The notes under the pieces: model-generated
Databases searched by the model: none
What the model was told of the DNA's origin: nothing
Seen by the model: the letters and a program-made list of their open reading frames with translations, nothing else
From: Pythium myriotylum
Taxonomy: Eukaryota > Oomycota > Peronosporomycetes > Pythiales > Pythiaceae
Direction of reading: 5' to 3'
DNA: 64,000 bases
Assembly: GCA_023091665.1 (NCBI GenBank)
Contig: JALJCQ010000009.1
Coordinates: forward strand, 930,001-994,000
Program-made: the position numbers and the translations under genes
In this document: in pieces, positions 20,626 to 32,789 of the stretch
Layout of the letters: every line of letters begins with the position of its first letter
Numbering within the stretch: position 1 is the stretch's first letter

Positions 20626-23600
20626 TCACTTGCCTCCACCGAGGATGTCGCCGTACTCGTCAGGTAGTAACATGGTGTCCACGTCGATCTCGACGTCGTG
20701 CAGAGGCTCACGCTGGCGGTTCGGGAACCGCTCGATGAACGAAGGACCTCGAGACAAGCTCTGGTGCTCGTCCGCTCGGATCTTCTCGGACGAGCCGACG
20801 TTGTCGGGATGGTTCTCCCATGCCAGGTTCCACGGCGTGCTGCGAGCCGACGCGTTGTGAAGACTGTCTGCGACGTTGCCGTCGAGAACTTTGTGGACGT
20901 CGCACGGGAAGAACTGCGTCTGATTGTAACACGGCGACATGTGTGGTTGGAGCCCTTGAGGACCAAATTGGGACTGTTGCTGGTACTGGAGCTGAATCGA
21001 CACTTGCTGGTCAAACTCCTTGATGTACGCATCCATTTCCTTGTACGACTGGCAGTGCAGCTGTGATCGTGCTCGAGACTGATGTTGTTCGTAAGTTGAA
21101 GAGACGTACGGGGATCGAGTAAGACATGGCATGCATCCGTCGTCGGTGGCATCCACACCTGCATACTGAAGGCATTGCTGTCCATAGGTAAACAAGCTTG
21201 GAGCAGACGGCCGACCCTCCCAGTATCGACCATTCCAGTAAGATGCACGCTCGCCGAGCGCTTTCGGCGAGAGAAAGAGGCGGTAGGCCTGAATTCCTGT
21301 GCGTTCGCTATCGGGGATCGAGACTTGAATATCTTCGTCACGAAGGCCGAAGAGACTCTCGGCGAAAGAGAAGTAATTGATGAGCGCCTCGCGGCCTTCA
21401 AAGTCGCCTTCCACTTCTTTCAACAGCCCTTGTGTCGATAAAAAGTCACTTGACAGTTGGCTGATCGCAACGTACTTCGCCCGTCGCCTCTCTACAACTT
21501 GGAGCGGACCGGTGAGGCTGTCGGGTCGGGTGGCATGAACCGCATTGTCGATCTTGAGCTCATTTCTTGCATCATCTACCAGACTCGTCGTCGCGGAAAG
21601 CCAGGCAACATAATCTGCCTTCGTTATGTCCTTCGTCGCGGGGTTCTTCAGTGAATCTACAATGTCGGGTTTTGCGAACAACCCTAAGTCTTTCACCATT
21701 AGATCGATTTCGTTTTGGGTGAGCGTGCCGGATTGGTCAAAGTCATATGCGTCGAACATATAATCGGGGGAACCTAAAAGCTGATCGCGAAACCGAGGAT
21801 AGTAAACACGTCCATCAAATGATGGGTCCAACAAAATCATTGCCGAGTCGAGGCGTGGCAATTGACGATACCAGAGTAGCCGAGCAAGCTCGTTCTCGTC
21901 CAGGTACCCGCTCTTGTCGATGTCGAACTGATCAAACATTAAGTTTGGATCGAGTCCAATCCAGCCCTGGAATTCGCTGTAGGTGATCTTGCCATCTTTG
22001 TTCACGTCTAGCAGCTGAACTTGCGCCGATTTCATCGTTTCGAAATCGGTCTTTAGAGACGTTAAGAGTTGAGTGCTTAGTTTTGTTCCTGATCCCGAGC
22101 CACCCAAAGAGGATATTTCGTACGCCGTGATTTTCCCATCCCCGTTGATGTCCAACTCTGCAAGGTCAAAAGATGAGTATCTTGCTGAGAAATCGGCGCT
22201 AATTGGCACTCCCAACGTCCCGAGAAGCAGATCCATGATCGTTGTGTCACTCGCATTGATTGCCTGGATGCTTTCTTCTTCGTTTGGGTACAGATACTGT
22301 ACGCTTGGATTCGCAGCGATCTCAAGCCGTCGGCGTTCACCAGCAAAGCGATGAAAGAGAAACTCCGTTATGTTCGTGCTGAGCGCATCAAAATAGTTAC
22401 CCCGCCAGGTCTTGACATTATACACTTGAAACCCCCACTTCGTGTGGGAGGGCACAGAGTTCTGCACAAAATAGCTGTTGGCATCGTCCAAAGGATCTTT
22501 GTACCTTGACTTCAAGTGGCCCCCAGACTTCACTTGTGACTGCCCAATGATATTTGATTTCTCCATGCCATCCGGGCAAATCCTAGAAGGGTCGTCAGGG
22601 ATTTGTTTGAACGACACACAATTACTCTGGTTCGTTGGTTCGCAGCATATAACTTCCCAGGGTAGATCTTCCATCCGCCATCGTTGGAGATAGATATCGT
22701 TTGGATTGTCGTAGCCCTCATGGTAGAACGCTCGGTGGTAGCTCAGCCCAAAATCCGTTTTCCCACTGCGGTCTTGAACACTTTGCCAAAGCGGATCCAT
22801 TACTGGTCGTGGAAGCCAATACTCCACGGTCTTGAAAAAAGTTCTGATGAGGAAGGCCCGATCGTCTTGGAGTGGATCGGTCGACTCAATCACTGCGAGC
22901 GTCTGATCATGAGTTTCGTTAATATTCAAACCTCCGGGTGATTCGAGTGGTGCATCTGGGTATAAGCTCTTCAGAAACCTGAACGGACCGTTTGGAAAAG
23001 CGCTTGATGCAACACCAGCAAGTCCCATCGAATTGGTGATGTTGTCCACGTGCATCCACATGGCAAATTGACGCGTATTCTTGTTGAAGAGCACTTTGGG
23101 TTTATCTGCAAGCAAACCGTTCGCAGAATTGAGCACTCGACTCCCGAACGGGTCTGTAAGGTTGGCAAAGTGGAACATGACGCCTTCGTTTCTCCATTCT
23201 ATAAGGTCAGTCGTTGAGCATGCACCCACTGCCCCAAACCCTGTGGTTGCATTGTAGACTTCAGAGTACCAGTAAGTCGTCGGCCCATGGGGCTTAATTG
23301 CGCCAGTAGAATCGTCACTCGCTAATACATCGAAGTCCAGACCTGTTTCAAGGGGAGCCACGATTGTTCCATCTTGTGCGAGATCTTCAAGAGTGAGAAA
23401 CTCTGCTATCGAAATGACCTCCTCATCAGCACTAACGTCTTCTTCACTACTTCCATCGGGAACTTCAGTCTCGCTTTCTCGAACATCATTGAAGTATTTC
23501 CGGTGAGGAACCCCATCGAATGGGACAAGTCCGCCATTGTCGTGTGAGTACACCTCACGAGTTGAGACATGACTTTCATGCTTGACCATGGGGTGATACG

Positions 23601-26527
23601 TCGTCTCTGGCCCACGGACAGAGTTTGACCATAGCTTACGCAGAGTTCGTTTGGGTACGACACTATACCCGTTGCCATTTCCGTTGGAATCGGACCTTGC
23701 CGAGCGAAGTGAAGGACACCGGAAATCTTTGATGTAATCATGACCAATATAGACTTCGTCCCACCACGAAGACATTGCGTGGTAGTTGTTCAGGCTGATA
23801 GATGCAATGCCCACACCCACAAATTGCGCATTTCGAACGGTGAGAACATCATTGAGAGAGATACTGTACGTGTGCTGATACCAGTCGATCATTATGTCAA
23901 TTTTGTACCATCGGTTCCTCTGGATTTTGGTGCGGAAAACATTACGGGGTAAGTTGAAAACATTCGCTTCATGCGTGAATGCACCGTTCACGATTCCGAC
24001 AGCGATCATGAACTCGTTCTTGTTATCGGGGATAGAAGTAACTTCGTGGATACCGAAGATGGCTCCTCGATTTACTGATGCCTTACTATCAGCCAGGAGA
24101 TCGTACGAAACGAAGTAGGCGATTCGCTCTGGCTGAGTTGAGCCACTCAACATGAAACAGGGGCCGTTTCGTGCTACTTGGTGAGCCTGGACTCCAAGCA
24201 CGCCGACGCTTCCACTTGCGTAGTCTTCTGAGCCAGCCACAAGAAGAGACTTCGATGTCCCAGCCGCGCCTAAAGTTGGATCAATACGATAGCTAAGACT
24301 CGTTAAGACTTGCACTCGGGTCGATCCACGGCCACCATTGCGTCCCGCATCTTGTGATGCACCTCCACTGGCCAACATAACACCGACCTTCCATGTTGAA
24401 AACGACTGAGCGTAGACTGCAATTCTACCGCCACTACCACCACCACCAGGCATGAAGGGAACTGAAGGAGACACATCGGAGACCGCTCCACCATGACCTC
24501 CTACCGCCTCCAGCGTTCCATGATGAGATATTGTGGCGTCACTCTCCATGAGTATGCTTCCACCAGAGCCACCACCACCTGCAGTGTAACCCATTGCACC
24601 GCCACCACCATTGACTGTTACCTTCCCGTTCATCCCCACGAGGATATCGTTAATGGCACGAAGATGAATAGCACCTCCACCGGCCCCACCTAGAGTCGGT
24701 TGAACGACCGGAAAAATGTCGACTGGGTCGATCCCTCCACCTGCACCCCCGCTTCCTCCAATCAGGTCTGGCACACTATCCGCAGAGTACACGGAAGCAA
24801 AGTCGTCCAATGATCGGTACGAACTCGAGTATCCATCTCCGCCTCGGCTGGCATGGGATCCACCACCACCGCCAAACGCGAGGGAGAAATGCTGCGAATC
24901 AACGACATCGCCAGATGCTCCAATGCCCGATAGCTTTGATGTATCAATCACGAGTACTTCACCAGGTTCAGATTGTGAGTAGCTTGAAGCTGACGGGCTC
25001 ATAGAAACTCGGTTTCCTTCGGTTGTCCACATTTGAATTTTCCACACAAAGCCACCAGCGGCACCACGTCCACCAGAGCACAGCTTGTCGGGATAATTCT
25101 TGACACTGTCAAGGGGCTCGGAGATGAGACGCTGATTTGGCACCATCCACTCTGAAGGCTGAAATAGTTCGTCGGATCCGCTACTTTGCATTGTTGATTC
25201 TGCAGATTGGTCCGGAAGAGTTGATCCTTGCAGACATTGAGCCGACGCGTCTGTGCGATCAATTCGAGCATTGATCAACACAGGGAAGTTCGCAAGCAGT
25301 CGTTCCCTCAACGCGTCTGCTGAGATGTCGTACGGAATGTCTTCGGTTTGGTTGCCGAAGAGACTGAGTCGGAAGGATCCCGATAGCTGGTTGCCGTCAC
25401 GAACTGTGCGTACCATAACCACCGAGTCCAGGCCCGTCAGAAAGCTCCGTGCTTCTAGCTCTTGAACATTTCCCACGGCAGTGAGAAACGTGATACGCCA
25501 CAGCCTACTGATCTCCGGTACTTGCTGTTTTGTGTCATCTCTCTCGACTAAGACATCTCCGATGTCTGGAAAGGCTGTTTCCAGGTACTTCTGCATTTCA
25601 TAAGCACTTGCATCGTACGGTATCCGCTGAGTCTGGCGACCGTCACTCCCGAAAGCAACGACGAAGTAACCTTGAATTTTCTGACCAGGAGCTGCCGAAG
25701 TTTCAATCTCTTGGATCTCGGGGATGTGTGTGCCGAAAGTCGATACAGTCTTGATGTACACGCGCACGCTGGTGCTTCCAGGCCCATTCTGGTTGTTGTT
25801 TCGCGAGCCAACACCCACGAAGCCACCCCCGGGAAATCCGCCGACGGTTCCAGGCCGAATCTGAAGAGCGGTATCGATAATCATGCTGCTTCTGCTCATG
25901 ATACTCACCGCGTTTGACCCTTGAAACCTCACACGGACTCCTTTACCGAGGTGGACTGTCATGAAATTGAACACTGCGACCTTGGTACCACCGCTTCTCG
26001 TCTCTGCCATCCAGCCTTGCAGTGTCACATCCCCCCACACGAGAGCCTTGTCCGTGTCAAACACGAGGTACCCACTGTCCAGCTCCAAGGAGCCGATGAC
26101 GGTGAAGTTCCACGTGTCCCATCCGAGTGACGCGGCCGTGAACGACGCCGACGGCTGCATCTTCCACCCGAACGTCCCCGACTTCCAGTCTTCAAAGTCG
26201 TTCATGAGCGGGATCGACGACCTGTTCCCACCAGCGAACTGCCGCGTGAAGCTCTCGAGCTTGGCCTGTCGGATCGAGTAATCTGGAGAGCTTCTCATGA
26301 GGACGGAGAGCGCGCACGGCACTCGCTACAAAGCGCTCACCTTCGTCTCCTCTCGCGCAGCGGTGGGTGGCCTTGCAGCGCTCGTAGTTCTCGCAGCTGG
26401 CGCTCGTGGAGAGCTCCGTGCAGCGCGTGGGCGCGTACCACGCGTCAGCCACGGACGCCGGCGCGCTCGCGACCACGGAGGCGACGGCGAGCGCCCACGC
26501 GAGAGCGACGAGCGCCCGACGCGTCAT
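20626..26527 (-). CDS. Giant secreted protein with Gly-rich, GH43-like and EF-hand domains
   Basis: Two exons, 26341-26527 and 20626-26282, joined by a 58-bp GT-AG intron; 1947 residues. Residues about 1-28 form a signal peptide (ALVALAWALAVASVVASAPA). A short Cys-containing N-terminus follows. Two copies of a domain with a GxFxLxxxGxxTxxIPYD pattern start near residues 270 and 365. A glycine-rich region (about 525-690) has runs such as GGGGGSHASRGG. A lectin-like stretch lies near 860. A GH43-type five-bladed hydrolase-like domain spans about 1066-1256 (TYWYSEVYN, STTDLIEWRNEG, ADKPKVLFN, FAMWMHVDN). Four EF-hand loops lie at about 1440-1590: DINGDGKITAYE, DVNKDGKITYSE, DIDKSGYLDENE and DFDQSGTLTQNE. 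Probably an extracellular or cell-surface calcium-binding protein acting on polysaccharide; activity is inferred. The last codon overlaps a donor-like GTGAGT, so a further 3' exon cannot be excluded. Confidence 0.82.
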
Positions 26528-27042
26528 GGCTCGCACGGAGGCTGGCTCGACAGAGACGCTCCTCTATATTGGGCCGGTCTCCATTGACGTCGGTTCATGT
26601 TTGCGCCCGAATTCGGCGGATAACCACTACAGGAGTTGAGCTGGAAAGTACGACCTGTGTTGTGTGGTGGTGAACAGCGGGTTATAGAGGTACTTGAAGT
26701 TGACAACCACTCCCAGACGGTTGAGAAGATCCGAGGAAGATCCCAACGACGCCGACTTCTCGATCGCTCACGCACGTGTGCATGGAGGGAGTTTTCGGAG
26801 AAGGAGGATGGTCAGTTTCGTAGAGATGACAATTGTTGTTGTTGAATTGGAGCGATTTGCCTCGAGGCATGGAGGTAGATCGAGTGAAGTCGCGGAATCT
26901 CAGTGGTCTGCTATTTCAGGGCCGGGTCTGATCCGCGGAACTCTCCTGGAGGGTTGGGCAAGCCGACGGTGTGAATGCGTTGGTTGCCACAGCTCGACTA
27001 ATGCCAAAGTGCACACAACGAACGGCTTGATCGGACGACGCT
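26528..27042. other. Divergent promoter region
   Basis: Separates the minus-strand giant secreted protein gene from the plus-strand PLAC8 gene. No supported gene. Confidence 0.5.
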
Positions 27043-27897
27043 ATGGCTCAACCAGGACATGCAGGTCATCCATACGGAGAGGCGCCACAGTATCCGGGGT
27101 ATATCGCTTCTTCAGTTGATGACCAGCACCAGCACTTTCCGCCAGCAGCAACATACATCCGACCGCCCTTCACTCCACCAGGATCCGTCACGTACGTGGG
27201 CATGCCGCCCCCTGGCTATCCACCCCACACCATCGCACCCGGGATGCCGTACACAATGCCTTACGCATATGCGATCCCGGTCGGTCAGATACCACCGGCA
27301 CTAGCAGCTCAGGCTGGTTTTGCTGCATTTGTTTCGGGAATCCCAGGGGATGTATACGCTGGGATGGCTCAGATGCTGAGGTCAGGCCAAGCTCCGCAGG
27401 ACCTGGATCCACGGGACCGCATCTCGATGGGCAAGTGGGACGCGGGGCTTTTCAGCTGCTACGAGCACTGCGTTCCGAACGCTCTGATGGCACTTGTTTG
27501 CCCTTGCATCTCGATCGCTCAGATCTTGACTCGACTCGGGAATCTTCGATACACAGCCGTGATCATCCAGTTTGCATGCTTATGGATCTTCCCCATCCTT
27601 ATATGGCTCATGCCCCGCATCATATTCAGCACGCCTGGTGTAGCGGGAGATTTTGAGCTCCCATTCATCGCGAATCTACCCCTGGTGATGCCGCTACTTG
27701 TCATGGGGCTCACCGTGGGCAATCTCCGCGCCAAGATCCGCCTACGCTTCAAGATCCCAGGGGCTCCATGCGAGGACTGTGCCACCGGCTGCTGCTGCCT
27801 GCCATGCGCTATCGCCCAGATTGCTACCCACGTGAGAAGCTACACGCCCGGATCATGCTCGTTTGACCCGCCGGACATGCTGCCACCGTTTCCTTGA
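27043..27897 (+). CDS. PLAC8 protein with Pro/Gly/Tyr-rich N-terminal region
   Basis: Single exon, 284 residues. The first about 125 residues are rich in Pro, Gly, Tyr and His (PPGSVTYVGMPPPGYPP and similar), a disordered, annexin-like or scramblase-like N-terminus. The PLAC8 core runs from about 130: GKWDAGLFSCYEHC, LVCPCISIAQIL, a long hydrophobic stretch with two segments, and CCCLPCAIAQIATHVRSY. It ends with SCSFDPPDMLPPFP, the family's C-terminal pattern. It differs from the 4-7 kb copies in the N-terminal region and in the last residues (LPPF instead of LPAY), marking a second subgroup shared with the genes at 34164 and 35369. Membrane association is expected; function unknown. Confidence 0.9.
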   Translation: MAQPGHAGHPYGEAPQYPGYIASSVDDQHQHFPPAATYIRPPFTPPGSVTYVGMPPPGYPPHTIAPGMPYTMPYAYAIPVGQIPPALAAQAGFAAFVSGIPGDVYAGMAQMLRSGQAPQDLDPRDRISMGKWDAGLFSCYEHCVPNALMALVCPCISIAQILTRLGNLRYTAVIIQFACLWIFPILIWLMPRIIFSTPGVAGDFELPFIANLPLVMPLLVMGLTVGNLRAKIRLRFKIPGAPCEDCATGCCCLPCAIAQIATHVRSYTPGSCSFDPPDMLPPFP

Positions 27898-28146
27898 ATT
27901 GAACGAGAGGTGGTGATGAGCTGAACCCACAATTTCCTCATTCCGGTTTCAAAATAAGTATTCTTTTCACGTCATCGCTCACTCCACACATTTACCTACG
28001 TACTGATTTCATCTCAATGGAGTCATAGCTGCTCCTCCTTCTAGGTGGCAATGGGTTAGTCAAAGTCGTCTCCACGCTGAGAGAAGGCCCACAGCTACTT
28101 TATCATTCTCTAAGCCTCCTCTGTCTGATCAAGCACAACGACCGTG

Positions 28147-28794
28147 ATGGTCAGCGCGCATAACACCAGCACAGCCGATGCCACGCCTCCCGCGCTCGCC
28201 GAGCCGATGTCTCACGAGTCCGCGTACTACGAAGTGCCGCCGTCTGCGGTCTCAGTGCCCGTCTTCGACATCGACACTTACCGCCGACAGCCCGACTACG
28301 CTGCACAGACCATTGACCGCATCGGCGGCTGGAAGCCCGGGCTCTTCGACTGCTTCGACAATATTTTCCCGAATTGGTGCATGGTCACATTCTGCCCGTG
28401 TGTTTCCCAGGCACAGATCTTCTATCGGATCGGGTGTTACGAGAGCTTTGTGGGGATCCTCGCTATAGTTGCGTTCGGTTGGATATTCATGATCGGTACA
28501 AGCGTGACGCTGTTTGTGCCGTTAAAGAGCGAAGGGGACCCCGAGCCGAAGCGCCATCTCACATCACTTCCGCTGTTCCTCGCCATCGTTTGGGTTCTCA
28601 ATGGCATAGCCGTGAGCTTGGTTCGGCAGCGTGTCATGATAAAGTCCCGTATCCCGCGCGACGGGTGGAAAGACCTCGCAGTCGCTTGCTTCTGCTCGCC
28701 ATGCGCACAGGCCCAAGCAGCGAGCCACGCGCAGAGTTACACACCGAGATCCTGCTCGTTCGGGGAGCCTGACGTGCTCCCACCGTTCGAGTGA
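28147..28794 (+). CDS. PLAC8-domain protein (short subgroup)
   Basis: Single exon, 215 residues. Hydrophilic N-terminus of about 58 residues, then GGWKPGLFDCFDNIF, TFCPCVSQAQIFYRIG (CPC at about 83-85), two hydrophobic segments separated by a charged loop with EGDPEPKRHL, and CFCSPCAQAQAASHAQSY. The second Cys cluster has only two cysteines and an AQAQAAS sequence instead of AIAQMATH. It ends SCSFGEPDVLPPFE. Its closest relative is the gene at 33296; a truncated copy of its 3' end lies at 32790-33000. The codon before the chosen ATG is GTG; ATG is preferred. Role unknown. Confidence 0.9.
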   Translation: MVSAHNTSTADATPPALAEPMSHESAYYEVPPSAVSVPVFDIDTYRRQPDYAAQTIDRIGGWKPGLFDCFDNIFPNWCMVTFCPCVSQAQIFYRIGCYESFVGILAIVAFGWIFMIGTSVTLFVPLKSEGDPEPKRHLTSLPLFLAIVWVLNGIAVSLVRQRVMIKSRIPRDGWKDLAVACFCSPCAQAQAASHAQSYTPRSCSFGEPDVLPPFE

Positions 28795-29869
28795 CGCAAG
28801 CTCGCCTGCAGTGGCTAGAGTAGTGGTCACTCCGTCGTAATCGAACGAGAGGCCTGCGTGGAGTTCGAATTTGAAGCGCACATTCCCCACAGTCTTCACC
28901 TCAAATTTTTCCCGTCCGTATTCTCTTCACTTAATATGTTCGCTTCGGTGGTGGAACGAAGAGAAGGAGCTTAAATGCTCCTTCCCAAAATTTTGCGTGA
29001 GAACGAAGCGAAGAACCACCAGCGAGATCGGGATCCCACATTTTTAACCGATCTCGCTGGTGGTTCTTCGCGTCGTTCTCACGCAAAGTTTTGAAACCCA
29101 TAACCCGACTCTTTGCTGCTGACAAGCTCCAACAACTGCTGGAAATCTGGTCTTGGAGTAAGTCGATGACTCGGCTGAATTGGCCTCGGAGCGTTTCCGC
29201 CTTTGTAATCCAGAATCGGGATCGGGTCTGGTCCAGGTGGGGAACACTGTGCGTGGATCCACTTCGTGGACAACCTCATGGCTCGTCACAGTTGAACAGT
29301 GCACCAGCAGCTGGGAACTACTTCCAGCAGTGACAGCTGCAGGTATTGCCACCCAGGGCGAGAAATTTGTATGGATCGTTTGAGTTGGTTTCCAAAGATA
29401 TGCCACTTGGTATTGCTTGGTGTAACTTCAGCAAGCACTAAACATGGCTCATCCATATCACGACCCTGCTGGATCGCTACAGGCTTCTGCTTGAATTAGA
29501 AGGCACTTCAGACAGTTTACCGCGATGTCCACGTTCCTCCTGGACGTTGGGCTTACCGATAGTGTAAATGAAAAGCAATAATAAAATAGATTGAGTCAGT
29601 TAGCTCCGACAGATGCACTTCCTACTCTGAGACGATAAATCCTCTTCTGACGACGAGTGGCAGCCCGCTAGCTCCCCATACTGCGGCGAGAGCACAGTTG
29701 TCCACGCCTCTCCGTGTGAGAGCCGTTGATCTTCGTCCACACATGTGCAAAACTTGAACCCACACCGACATGAAAATACTCGTCATAACTCACTACTCGC
29801 CAGCGCCGAGCCAACTCCAAACGAATTTTCGCTAGATCCAGCATCAGCAGCACAAATCACGGTGCCGAG
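28795..29869. other. Intergenic stretch containing a large hairpin
   Basis: No supported gene. Holds the 46-bp inverted repeat at 28986-29093, listed separately. Confidence 0.5.
28986..29093. repeat. 46-bp inverted repeat (hairpin, possible MITE)
   Basis: The arm 28986-29031 is the reverse complement of 29048-29093 over 46 bases with two mismatches, separated by a 16-base loop. The arms begin CAAAATTTTGCGTGAG and end with GCGAGATCGG next to the loop. A smaller 7-bp-arm palindrome (AAGGAGC / GCTCCTT) lies just before it at 28964-28983. The structure suggests a foldback element or MITE, or a transcribed hairpin. No open reading frame lies inside. Confidence 0.85.
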
Positions 29870-32629
29870 TTATTCGCTTGCACTCTCTTCAACTTTCGCA
29901 GCCTTCCTCTTATCGTTTCTAATCCCATCAGAGACCACGTCAGTCCCGCCCAACTCCTCCGCGAGTCTCTCAACACACTCGCTCAAGTGCTGGAACATGC
30001 CGCTAGTAAAGGAGAGAGCAAACTGTGGGATGTCAATCCCCTTATTGCTCGTCAGAATGTCTCCATGAGTGCCTTTTCCAGCATGGTACGTGAACTTGGC
30101 TGCATTACTCGTGACGAACACGAAACCGTAGTCGATGAGTTCATCCTGCTCACTGGTCGTCTTGTCTTTCGGCAAAGGCAAAGGCTGGACAGGGTATTCT
30201 AGCTTGGAAGCAAGAAACTGGATATGGTGCGGAATGAATGAGTGCTGAGAGCTAATGGTTGCTTGCATCATGAGGTACCTTGGTGTTCTGGGCGAATCAG
30301 TTTTCCAAATGAAGGGATTTGGAAGAACTATAATCGAGTCCACTTGGGGCTGATTAGCGCGACGTGGTCGGTAGTAGTTGCCGGGTTCGATCTTCAACGA
30401 ACCCACCTAAACTGCGGCATTCGGATTTTTCTTCGGCTTCGCGGGGAGGTTTACCACTACACTCTCCAGAGCAGGCAGCGTGATCTTGGTAGGCGATGCT
30501 GCACTCTTTTTGCTGGAGTGTGGAGGATGCAGATACTTTATCTCCACTTCGACGCCTTTTGGTAAATTATTGTGCACAAAGCTCTCGTACATATGGCCCA
30601 GGAGCGAACCAAAAATAGAGCTACCGCCATCGGATGACAGGAAATTGATGATGTCATCACCTTTTGCTCGAGCGAGGCGGGCCAATACCAAACACGAGAT
30701 TGTCTCCGACGCAAATATCGACTCAGGAGGGTCACGCGGGTCTTGCGACGGAATCAGCGAGTACAGAACACTAGGCACATATCGATGCGAGTCAATCGAC
30801 GATTCTTCACGCAAATCGCCGACCGACACTGCATGAATCGCTGTCTTCACTTGCTTCTTCAGTGTGACGAATGTCTCGGAGGGGTTCAGCAGCAACCGAA
30901 TTCGACCCCCTACGAGCCTATAGCGTCACTCGATGTGGTCCTGAAGAAAGCTCCACCACTCTTCTTCGGTATCACGAGAAGGGGCTAAGGCCGACGTTCC
31001 CAGAAAACTCCACACCGCTGAGAGTTCATCGTAGCCCCAGACGTTGTTTGCTGACTGAGCAAGCGACTTCATTTTCTCCGAGATCCCTGGTACATTATCG
31101 CTTGCTGTAGACTCCTCAATGTCTCCGATCGTTTTCTCCTCAACCATGGGTACATCTCCACTTCCATCTTCTTCCAGCTTTGGGGTCTTGCCGTCATCAT
31201 CGCCGATGTCTATTCTCTGCGCGCCGTCAACGAAGTTCTCTTTGTCCAGGTAAGTGCTGGAGATCTTTGAATACACATACTTCAAATACGGTGCCATACG
31301 CTCCAACACACCTTCTCGACAGTGTTTCAGCAAGTGCAACACTTCGTCTTCGGACCACGGTGGGAGTGTCAACTTCACAGCGTTGGTCGCTTTCGCCATA
31401 CGGTGATACTTGGTCGGCTGAGGCGATGCAAACACGTAAATATTCGAGATCTTGGCCAGGAAAGCCGTCGGCACGGCACCGTCCACCAAAAGCACCACAT
31501 CACGGCGCCGCCACACGTCATTACCGGCGTCACCGCGTCCATAGACTCCCTCCCCTTGCATGACACAACCATCATCTTGCCTCAGCGCATAGTGGAATTG
31601 TCCGCTTTCCATGATCCAGAACACTCCGCGTGACTCGCTAAAAGGTTTGAGATCACTCGGCTCAGTCTTAGGCTGCAGGTGACGACTCGTGACAGCGCTC
31701 GTCAACTCGGCTGGCCATTCGTGCACGAACATCTCGTATACAACGCGCAACAGCGATGACTTGCCGATGCCTGGATCACCAATCACCACTGCTGCAGAGC
31801 ACTGTCGCAGTTCGCGAATGATGGACCAGTAACTCTCACGCATGTAGAGTTGTTTCGTTGGGTGGAACTCGGAAGGCACTCTGGTCACGATTGATATCAT
31901 CTTGGTGACTGGGTCATACCGCATGCCTGTGGAAGTCGTCTCGTCTTCGTCATCGCATACAACGAGCGACGGGAGTGCTTGCTTGAGGGTATCCATGAAG
32001 CTATTGACCGAGTCGTAGTCAGAAAACCACAACGAGTGCAAGTGCTTCATATTGCGAATGGCTGCTGCGCTGGAGGCCTTGCCGTTGGTCAAAATGAAGT
32101 CAGTCGGCAACTTGGAGAGAATACACGCTGAGCGGACACCGAACATGCAGAAAAGCTGGGACTCCATCGTGCTCACCGCTTGGGCAAAGGCAGGGTTGTT
32201 TTCACGTTCAACGCGGCATTGAAGTTCCTTAGCCCATGTCGCACTCGCGTTTATCCACGTTAGCTCCATCGCGGCTCGTTTTTCATTCTCCAGTGTCGCT
32301 TCCTGGGTTCGTGCTTGTTGCTCCAATCTCGCTTCCTCGATTCGTGCTTCCGCCTGCCTGCGTTGCTCCAATCTCGCTTCCTCGGTTCGTGCTTCCGCCT
32401 GCCTGCGTTCCGCTTTTGCCAGGGCCTCGACGAACGGAGCGTAGGAGTCTTCCAGAAGCACTTGCATCAAGTCGGCCGAATTCAACGTCCAGAAGCCTTC
32501 GAAGGCGCGTTCTAGCTGCGCCGAGTCCATCCATGGACACCTCCGCTCGAACAACATCTGGCGCGCTCTCTTCGTTTGCTCCGGAGCCAGCTGAGTGGGC
32601 GCCATCCGTTTCGCCGTTGCTGCGTTCAT
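29870..32629 (-). pseudogene. CRN-like P-loop NTPase pseudogene with two in-frame stops
   Basis: One frame of 920 codons is open on the minus strand from the ATG at 32629 to the stop at 29870, except for a TGA at 30926-30928 and a TAG at 30407-30409. Sequence on both sides of each stop stays coding in the same frame, so these are nonsense mutations, not introns or frameshifts. The N-terminal part has a Gln/Glu/Ala-rich coiled coil (about residues 70-120) and then a P-loop: GDPGIGKSS (Walker A, about 284-292), with DVVLLVDGA as a likely Walker B. The arrangement matches the P-loop part of oomycete Crinkler-related and retrotransposon-hot-spot-like proteins. No signal peptide or LFLAK-type N-terminus is present. 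A shortened product of 567 residues could still be made. Stop-codon readthrough is a less likely alternative. Confidence 0.72.
32321..32410. repeat. Two tandem 45-bp units in the coiled-coil region
   Basis: 32321-32365 and 32366-32410 are nearly identical (two differences visible). They encode, on the minus strand, two copies of a 15-residue Arg/Gln/Ala/Glu-rich heptad-like unit. The relic at 14881-15080 has only one degenerate unit. Confidence 0.85.
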
Positions 32630-32789
32630 CGAGGCGAAAAGAGATGAGGTGAGAATGTAGGCAATATCCTTCAAAAGGGGAGAGTTGGTTTGTTGACATC
32701 GATTGACCTCGAGAAGAATATTCGATGGGGTCAAAGTTTCGAGAAATTTCGTGGCATGAAAATTCTGTCGCGCACATCAAAGACCACCG

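Noticed and set aside
29870..32629. Introns as an explanation for the two stops in the CRN-like gene
   Set aside because: Sequence on both sides of each stop is coding in the same frame and no GT-AG pair of reasonable length surrounds either stop.
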